Below, in pieces: positions 1-4,102 of a stretch of DNA of 5,521 bases (positions are counted from its first letter, which is position 1; every line of letters begins with the position of its first letter). The DNA is from Candidatus Dormiibacterota bacterium (GTDB taxonomy: Bacteria > Chloroflexota > Dormibacteria > Aeolococcales > Bog-877). The notes beneath the pieces were generated by a model, which ran no database searches, was not told where the DNA came from, and saw only the letters and a list, made by a program, of their open reading frames with translations. The stretch lies in NCBI GenBank assembly GCA_030038765.1, contig JASHRA010000049.1, forward strand, positions 1-5,521, written 5' to 3'. The translations under genes and the position numbers were made by a program.

Positions 1-302
1 CGCTGACGACCAACAACCGGATGGAGCTGGTGGCGGCCCGCGAGGCCATGGCGGAGTTCCTGCGCCGCCGCCGCCCGGGCCAGGCGCTCCGGCTCCACAC
101 CGACTCCCGCAACGTCATCGGCTGGCTCTCCCAGGGCTGGAAGCGGAAGGTCAACCTGGACCTCTACCCGGAGCTGGACCGCCTGACCCGGGAGCTGGGC
201 CCGGGCCTCGCCTGGGTGCACGTCGCCGGCCATGCTGGAATCCCGGGCAACGACCGCGTCGACCGCCTCGCGGTGCGCGCTCGGGAGGCGCTGGCTCACT
301 GA
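1..302 (+). CDS. rnhA: Ribonuclease HI, C-terminal part (5' end outside window)
   Basis: RNase HI cleaves the RNA strand of RNA-DNA hybrids in the cytoplasm, removing R-loops and primers. The first complete codon is at position 3, giving 99 residues to the TGA at 300-302. The fragment opens with the family motif TTNNRMEL, whose Glu (fragment residue 8) matches E. coli Glu48. The second metal ligand is Asp34 in HTDS. The His-loop reads GHAG (His77, like E. coli His124), followed by NDRVDRLA, whose Asp87 matches Asp134. All visible catalytic residues are present; the first catalytic Asp would lie upstream of the window. About 40 N-terminal residues are missing compared with the 155-residue E. 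coli enzyme. The stretch between helix and handle (GWLSQGWKRK then NLDLY) is shorter than in E. coli, so the basic protrusion is reduced. Codon usage is strongly G/C-ending, as in the other real genes here. Confidence 0.93.
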   Translation, partial: LTTNNRMELVAAREAMAEFLRRRRPGQALRLHTDSRNVIGWLSQGWKRKVNLDLYPELDRLTRELGPGLAWVHVAGHAGIPGNDRVDRLAVRAREALAH

Positions 303-606
303 TGCAGCTCGCCGCCGCCCGGCACCGCGGCCTGCCGCGTGGGCGTCCCCCGAGTGCTGAGGTACCGGCCCTCAATCCGGGAGACGTCGCCGCCTGAGGT
401 CGACTCCGCCCGCCGCCCGCGGCGGCACTCGCACCTGCCCGCGCAACGCGAGCGGAACACAGCTGGCAGGGCGTGGGAGGGGGGCTCACCCCGGGAGATC
501 AGGCACCGTAAGTTCCGGCCAAGCCGCGTGGAAGAGTGCTCAGCCAAGGCCCCACGACAGATGGCGGTGCGAACCATGCTCTCTGGATTGCGCGTTGCGT
601 GGCTGC

Positions 607-639
607 ACCGTTGCTGACCGGGAGGGACCGTTGCCTACC
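607..639. repeat. 13-bp direct repeat with 20-bp period
   Basis: ACCGTTGCTGACC (607-619) recurs as ACCGTTGCCTACC (627-639), 11 of 13 bases identical, with starts exactly 20 bp apart, about two helical turns. Such phasing places two sites on the same face of the helix, as at a dimeric activator or repressor site. No gene starts close downstream, so the role is unknown and chance is possible. Confidence 0.3.
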
Positions 640-730
640 CAACCGATCGCTCTCACCGGAGACGCATCTGTTGCGGACGCACGGCGCCGGCCCTAACTGA
701 TGCGGGGCCTGCTGTTTGTCGCGTGCGGTG

Positions 731-765
731 CGTCAGCGTCATCGGCTCAGCCGGTCAGGCTGACG
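731..765. repeat. 35-bp imperfect dyad / hairpin
   Basis: The arms CGTCAGC (731-737) and GCTGACG (759-765) and the inner arms CGGCT (743-747) and AGCCG (749-753) share one centre at base 748. Of 17 base pairs about that centre, 14 are Watson-Crick, one is G-T and two are mismatches (738/758 and 740/756). No T-run follows, so an intrinsic terminator is unlikely. It could be an operator for a dimeric regulator, a structured RNA stem or a mobile-element end. Confidence 0.5.
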
Positions 766-793
766 TCGCCGGGGGCCTGGGGCGGACCGCTGT

Positions 794-807
794 CGCCGAC
801 GTCGGCG
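794..807. repeat. Perfect 14-bp palindrome
   Basis: CGCCGACGTCGGCG reads the same on both strands and contains GACGTC at its centre. It lies about 52 bp from the centre of the 731-765 dyad. As RNA the stem could be extended by several G-U pairs. It resembles an operator half-site pair, but no adjacent gene is recognised. Confidence 0.4.
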
Positions 808-1368
808 GTGGTGCGGCGCGATGTCGACCCCCGGCAACTGGTGGGGTGGCAAGCGGTGCATGTGACGCCGTTGAGGCGGACCCTGCGCCGTCCGGCCACC
901 GTGCGGGCCCTGATTGCGGCCGTTCGCAGCGGAACCACGCGTGCGTGCCTGACGTTGGCGATGTTCCCGCCACCACGCTCAGCTCCTACATCGCCGTCTT
1001 CTATCGGGGTCACACACCCGTGGCCACTGCAGCCGGGACCGAAGGACAGCCCTGCGAGACCCTCCATCTCCGCACGGGCGAACGGGAGTCGCAGCACTCG
1101 GGTCGGGCGGACCTGACGACGAACCCGGCTCCTCATTGGACGACGCTGTCCGGGCGAGCCCAGTCCTTGTATAGGCGGCTTGCTCTGGCGCTGGGGCTGC
1201 CCGTCTCCGGATTGACGTCCGAGCGGGCCGGATGAGCGGCGGTGGAGGATTCCAGACGTCCTTGCCGGCACTGTGGACGTGGCGGCGCGAGCGGCCCCAA
1301 GCGGTGCGGGTGCGATGCTCATCGCCGCCGGAAGACGTCGGCACAGGCATTGCGATGCGATGCGGGGG

Positions 1369-1389
1369 CCGGTCCAGGTCCTGGCCCGG
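1369..1389. repeat. 21-bp dyad upstream of rnpB
   Basis: Bases 1369-1389 pair about a centre at 1379. The inner arms are CCAGG and CCTGG, the outer arms CCGG and CCGG, and there is one mismatch (1373/1385) in ten pairs. It lies about 100 bp before the predicted rnpB 5' end, next to a second dyad at 1401-1421. It may be a protein binding site, or part of a terminator-like structure shielding rnpB from upstream transcription. Confidence 0.4.
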
Positions 1390-1400
1390 GCACGGGCAGT

Positions 1401-1421
1401 CCGGCGTCAACGCAACGCCGG
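1401..1421. repeat. Inverted repeat upstream of rnpB
   Basis: CCGGCGT (1401-1407) and ACGCCGG (1415-1421) are perfectly complementary around a 7-nt loop, CAACGCA. The following bases are TTGGAGATTG, not a U-run, so a classical Rho-independent terminator is not supported. Its centre is 32 bp from that of the 1369-1389 dyad, about three helical turns, which suits paired operators as well as tandem hairpins. Confidence 0.4.
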
Positions 1422-1472
1422 TTGGAGATTGCGGAGCCGGCAGCGGTGACGCTGTGCTCGTCCGGCTCGCGC

Positions 1473-1478
1473 TACCAT
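1473..1478 (+). promoter_or_regulatory. Candidate -10 box of the rnpB promoter
   Basis: TACCAT fits the TANNNT pattern of primary-sigma -10 boxes and ends 6 nt before the predicted first base of RNase P RNA (1485), the expected distance. No good -35 hexamer is found at 16-18 bp; the closest match, GTGACG at 1446-1451, would leave 21 bp. The call therefore rests mainly on position relative to the P1 helix. Confidence 0.4.
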
Positions 1479-1484
1479 CCCCTC

Positions 1485-1872
1485 GGGATGGCGGGCAGGT
1501 GACCGCGGTCGGCGGCGCGCCGGCCGAGGAAAGTCCGAGCTCCGCAGAGCAGGGCGCCGGGCAACGCCCGGCGAGGGAAACCTCAGGGAGAGTGCCACAG
1601 AAAGACACAGCCAGCGGCCTCGCTGGCGAAGGTGAAATGGTGGGGTAAGAGCCCACCGGCAGCCGGGCGACCGGCTGGCCAGGTAAACCCCGCCCGGAGC
1701 AAGACCCGGCAGGGTGCGGGCGGAAACGCCCCTGGGCTGCTCGTCCAGCGCCACCCGGGTGGGTCGCTAGAGGCGCCGGGAGACCGGCGCCGCAGATGGA
1801 TGGTCACCTCCCCCGCGGCCCGCCTCGGCGGGACCCCGGGGGAACAGGACTCGGCTTACCGCCCGCCTTCCC
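1485..1872 (+). ncRNA. rnpB: RNase P RNA, bacterial type A
   Basis: This is the catalytic RNA subunit of RNase P, which cuts the 5' leader from precursor tRNAs together with the RnpA protein. Conserved blocks appear in the correct order: GAGGAAAGTCC (1526-1536), AGTGCCACAGAAA (1591-1603), GGTGAAATGG followed by the L15 GGUAA that contacts tRNA CCA (1644-1648, in a P15 stem of GGTGGG and CCCACC), GGTAAACCCC with GGAGCAAGACC (1682-1706), AGATGGATGGTCACC (1794-1808) and ACAGGACTCGGCTTACC (1844-1860). The ends were set from the P1 helix, where 1485-1496 pairs with 1861-1872 apart from one T-T mismatch. Length is about 388 nt, normal for type A. A GC-rich P18-type arm lies near 1809-1840 (CCCGC, CTCG loop, GCGGG). 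Ends may be off by a few bases. Confidence 0.96.
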
Positions 1873-1875
1873 ACC

Positions 1876-1892
1876 GCTCGCAACCGGCGAGC
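1876..1892 (+). terminator. Possible U-less terminator hairpin after rnpB
   Basis: GCTCGC (1876-1881) and GCGAGC (1887-1892) form a perfect 6-bp stem with loop AACCG, 3 nt after the closing P1 strand. No U-run follows, so it is only a candidate for a hairpin-type terminator of the kind proposed in high-GC bacteria, or a 3' end processing signal. Confidence 0.3.
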
Positions 1893-2021
1893 ACGCCCAC
1901 CTCGACCCTCAACCGAACATCAGTACGCCCTCTGGCCGGGCCGATGCCAAGATTTTTAGGGATGAATCCCCCAATAGGAGCCATCGGGTCGCTATGATGC
2001 CCAGCGGACCTCTGGAAGTCG

Positions 2022-2050
2022 TTGACCGGAGGGCCGGGCGGTGATACAGT
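2022..2050 (+). promoter_or_regulatory. Promoter of the mraZ-rsmH-ftsL-pbp operon
   Basis: TTGACC (2022-2027, five of six bases of the -35 consensus) and TACAGT (2045-2050, four of six of the -10 consensus, with the key TA and final T) are separated by exactly 17 bp. Transcription would start near 2057, leaving a leader of about 75 nt before mraZ. This is the strongest sigma70-type promoter in the window. Confidence 0.65.
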
Positions 2051-2131
2051 CCCAGGAACCTGCTCTGGCGGGGGAAAAGTGGTGATCGAGAGAGGAGCCA
2101 TCAGGCATGGGCGAGCGCAGCGGGAGGGGAG

Positions 2132-2593
2132 ATGGCCTTCTTCGGCCGCTTCGACCACGCTCTCGATGAGCGGGGCCGGGTCGCCATCCCGGCCCGCTTC
2201 CGTGAGGAGCTCCGGGGGGGATGGGTCACGGCGCATCCCGCCGGCTACCTACTGATGTATCCGGCCCTAGAGTGGGCAGCGATCGGCGCCGGGCTCCGCC
2301 ACGACCCCCTCGCCGACCCCCTCTACAGCGGCTATGTCCGCCGCTTCTACGCCGACTCCCAGGAGATCACCTGGGACAACCAGGGGCGGATCCTGCTCCT
2401 GCCCCAGCTGCGGCAGCACGCCGGGCTCAACTCGACGGTGGTCTTCGTCGGCGTCAACAACGCGGTCGAGGTCCACTCCGAGCACGGCTTCGAGGCCGCC
2501 ACCGCGTCCCTCGCCCCGGAGGAGTGGGAGGCGATGCGGCGGGCGGTGCTGGCGGAGCAGCGGCAGGAGCCGGCGGGGGCGCCGCCGCCATGA
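2132..2593 (+). CDS. mraZ: MraZ, transcriptional regulator of the dcw cluster
   Basis: MraZ is a DNA-binding ring-forming protein of the AbrB-like fold that represses the division and wall cluster in which it is the first gene. The 153-residue product has the two tandem family half-domains: the first with DERGR (residues 12-16) followed by IPARFREEL, the second with DNQGR (82-86) followed by LLPQLRQHAGL. Both carry the DxxGR signature. The ATG follows a purine-rich GGGAGGGGAG directly upstream, with GGAGG at 2123-2127. Residues 113-153 form an Ala/Glu/Pro-rich tail, so the protein is close to the usual 140-155 residues. The stop overlaps the rsmH start as ATGA, implying translational coupling. 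The leader has one AAAGTGG (2076-2082), similar to MraZ boxes of other bacteria, but I see no tandem copies, so autoregulation is not shown by the sequence. Confidence 0.95.
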   Translation: MAFFGRFDHALDERGRVAIPARFREELRGGWVTAHPAGYLLMYPALEWAAIGAGLRHDPLADPLYSGYVRRFYADSQEITWDNQGRILLLPQLRQHAGLNSTVVFVGVNNAVEVHSEHGFEAATASLAPEEWEAMRRAVLAEQRQEPAGAPPP

Positions 2594-3606
2594 GCGTCAT
2601 GCTGGCGGCGATGCCCAGGTCCGTCGCCCGCAGCCGGGAGGCAGCGCCCGCCCACGTCCGCGGCACCCACCAGCCGGTGATGCTGGCCGAGCTGCTGGAG
2701 GTGCTCCACCCGCAGCCCGGCGAGGTGGTGGTGGACGCCACCCTCGGCGCCGGCGGGGTCTCCCGCGCCTTCCTCGAGCGCGTCCTCCCTGGCGGGCGGG
2801 TCTTGGCCTTGGATCGAGATCCGTCCGCCGTTCGGCGCGCCGAGCTCGCCTTCGCCGACCGGGGGGCCGCCTTCCGGGCCGTCCAGGGTCGCTTCTCCCA
2901 GCTCGCGGCCATCTGCGCCCGGGAGGCGGTGGAGCCGGACGTCGTGGTCCTGGACCTCGGCATCTCCTCGCTCCAGCTGGACGACCCCAGCCGCGGCTTC
3001 AGCTTCCAGCAGGACGGTCCCCTGGACATGCGCCTCGATCCCTCGGAGCCGACCCTCACCGCGGCCGACATCCTGGCCAGCCGCAGCGAGCGCGAGCTCG
3101 CCGACCTCTTCTTCGAGCTGGGCGAGGAGCGCCACTCCCGGCGCATCGCGGCCGCCATCGTGAGTCGGCGCCGCTCCGCCCCCATCAGCACCACCACGGA
3201 GCTGGCCCGGATCTGCGCCGAGGCCATTCCGCGCCGGCTCTGGCCGCGCCGCATCCACCCCGCCACCCGGGTCTTCCTGGCCCTGCGGGTGGCGGTCAAC
3301 GACGAGCTCGAGGAGCTCCGCCGCGGCATCGACGCTTCCGCTCAAATTCTTCGGCCCGATGGGCGAATTGGGACGCTCTCCTTCCAGCCGTCCGAGCACA
3401 GAACCACCAAGCGCTCCCTCAACGCCCTCACAACCGCCCGTGCTTGCCCGTCCCAAGACTTGGTCTGCACCTGCGCCCATCGGGCCACCTTCTCCACCCT
3501 CACCCGGCGCTCCCTCAAGCCCGGTGCGGCCGAGCTGGAGCGCAACCCGCGCGCCCGCTCCGCCCAGCTCCGGGCGGTGCTCAAGCTGGCCCGCTCGGGT
3601 CCCTAG
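2590..3606 (+). CDS. rsmH: 16S rRNA (cytosine-N4)-methyltransferase RsmH, with divergent motifs
   Basis: RsmH (MraW) uses SAM to methylate N4 of C1402 in 16S rRNA at the ribosomal P site. The 338-residue product is slightly longer than E. coli RsmH (313). It has about 25 extra N-terminal residues before the usual THQPVML start, so a later start is possible, but the ATGA overlap with mraZ favours 2590. Recognised motifs are DATLGAGG (residues 49-56), ALDRD with Asp75, GRFSQL with Phe102, LDLGISS with Asp122, Gln129 and DDPSRGFSF, DGPLDMR (142-148), GEERHSRRIA, HPATRVFLALR and the C-terminal NPRARSAQLR (319-328). Two departures stand out. The GGH SAM-contact triad is GGV (Val57), and the SFHSLEDR motif is SFQPSEHR (264-271). 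The second lies in a block (residues 249-298) with 14 of 50 A/T-ending codons against about 13 of 288 elsewhere. The frame is intact; activity is uncertain. Confidence 0.92.
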   Translation: MSVMLAAMPRSVARSREAAPAHVRGTHQPVMLAELLEVLHPQPGEVVVDATLGAGGVSRAFLERVLPGGRVLALDRDPSAVRRAELAFADRGAAFRAVQGRFSQLAAICAREAVEPDVVVLDLGISSLQLDDPSRGFSFQQDGPLDMRLDPSEPTLTAADILASRSERELADLFFELGEERHSRRIAAAIVSRRRSAPISTTTELARICAEAIPRRLWPRRIHPATRVFLALRVAVNDELEELRRGIDASAQILRPDGRIGTLSFQPSEHRTTKRSLNALTTARACPSQDLVCTCAHRATFSTLTRRSLKPGAAELERNPRARSAQLRAVLKLARSGP

Positions 3607-3612
3607 CCCGAG
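3594..3612 (+). other. Hairpin straddling the rsmH stop codon
   Basis: CTCGGG (3594-3599) and CCCGAG (3607-3612) form a perfect 6-bp stem. The 7-nt loop is TCCCTAG, whose last three bases are the rsmH stop. It sits at the start of the only sizeable gap in the operon (75 nt before ftsL). It could reduce readthrough into ftsL or act in mRNA processing. No U-run follows. Confidence 0.35.
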
Positions 3613-3681
3613 GGCTCCGCCGCTCCCGTCATCCCCAGCCGCAACTGATCCCCCCTCCGTCCCAGCAAGAGCCAGAGCCAG

Positions 3682-4098
3682 ATGACCAGCATCGCCTTCG
3701 GGGCCCGGCCCCGAGCCAGATTCGCCCTTCCCTTCGACGAGGAGGAGTGGGCCAGGGCGCGTCCCCGCAGGCGCGTCCTGTCCCGCTCCCTGGCCGCCTG
3801 GCTGCTGCTGCCGGCGCTGGCCGCCCTGGTGGCGGTGGGGGTGATGTACGCGGCCCAGACCGCCCAGGCCACGGCGCTCACCTACCAGATCGCGGCCCTC
3901 CGCGCCAGCAAGGCCCAGCTGGTGCAGCAGGAGCAGCTGCGCAGCCAGGAGCTGGAGCAGCGGGAGAGCGCCGGCACCGTGGTGGGCGACGCCGGACGGC
4001 TCGGCTTCGGCTCCGCCTCGAGCTGGTCCACGGCCAGCCCGCCCAGCTCGGCCAGCGATCCCCTGGCGCCGGTCCTGGTCGCGCTCCGGGGCGGCTGA
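3682..4098 (+). CDS. ftsL: FtsL-like cell division membrane protein
   Basis: The 138-residue product has the layout of FtsL/DivIC-type bitopic division proteins: a basic cytoplasmic N-terminus (about 1-35, with DEEE then RPRRR), one transmembrane helix (about 36-58, LAAWLLLPALAALVAVGVMY), then an Ala/Gln/Glu-rich coiled coil (about 59-95) outside the membrane. A short AGRLGFG segment (104-110) resembles the LG motif after the coiled coil in this family. The Ser/Pro/Ala-rich tail is not recognisable. In the family the protein links DivIB/FtsQ and DivIC/FtsB to the septal PBP and FtsW. Identification rests on topology and position between rsmH and a class B PBP, since sequence conservation is low. 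An in-frame TGA at 3646-3648 rules out a longer start; the ATG has only a weak purine-rich stretch upstream. The next gene starts 4 nt after its stop. Confidence 0.72.
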   Translation: MTSIAFGARPRARFALPFDEEEWARARPRRRVLSRSLAAWLLLPALAALVAVGVMYAAQTAQATALTYQIAALRASKAQLVQQEQLRSQELEQRESAGTVVGDAGRLGFGSASSWSTASPPSSASDPLAPVLVALRGG

Positions 4099-4102
4099 GC
4101 CG

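Larger units (their letters stand above)
303..1484. other. Long stretch without a convincing gene, between rnhA and rnpB
   Basis: About 1.18 kb. Several open frames exist on both strands because stop codons are rare at this G+C, but none gives a recognisable protein, a good ribosome binding site or typical codon bias. The longest forward one (GTG at 723 to TGA at 1235) has only about three quarters of its codons ending in G or C, barely above base composition, whereas rsmH is about 95% over most of its length. The stretch holds two dyads near 748 and 800, two more just upstream of rnpB (1369-1389 and 1401-1421), a phased direct repeat (607-639) and six GACGTC sites. A short GC stem (326-339) follows rnhA but has no U-run, so I do not call it a terminator. 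It could be decayed coding or mobile DNA, or a regulatory or unrecognised RNA region. I saw no tRNA. Confidence 0.6.

Noticed and set aside
723..1235. Forward open frame of 170 codons starting with GTG
   Set aside because: No ribosome binding site, no recognisable domain, and only about three quarters of its codons end in G or C, near base composition and far below the real genes.
1232..1648. Forward open frame of 138 codons
   Set aside because: About 40% of it overlaps the well-supported RNase P RNA, and the product has no recognisable features.
747..1656. Long reverse-strand open frames (747-1322 and 979-1656)
   Set aside because: Low-complexity Arg/Pro/Ala/Ser translations with no family motifs; the second also runs into RNase P RNA.
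1951..1970. T-run plus GGGAT/ATCCC hairpin as a terminator
   Set aside because: The T-run lies before the stem on the forward strand; on the reverse strand the stem is followed by A residues. Wrong order for a terminator either way.
1993..1998. TATGAT as a second -10 box upstream of mraZ
   Set aside because: No -35 match at 16-18 bp and no extended -10 TG; the 2022-2050 promoter is much better.
2107..2169. Possible 20-codon leader peptide ahead of mraZ, with GAGAGGAG upstream
   Set aside because: It overlaps the mraZ start in another frame, its product is Arg/Gly-rich, and no attenuator structure is visible.
2221..2589. N-terminal extension of rsmH back to the ATG at 2221
   Set aside because: The extension lies inside mraZ in another frame and is low-complexity; the ATGA overlap at 2590 gives a normal-sized protein.
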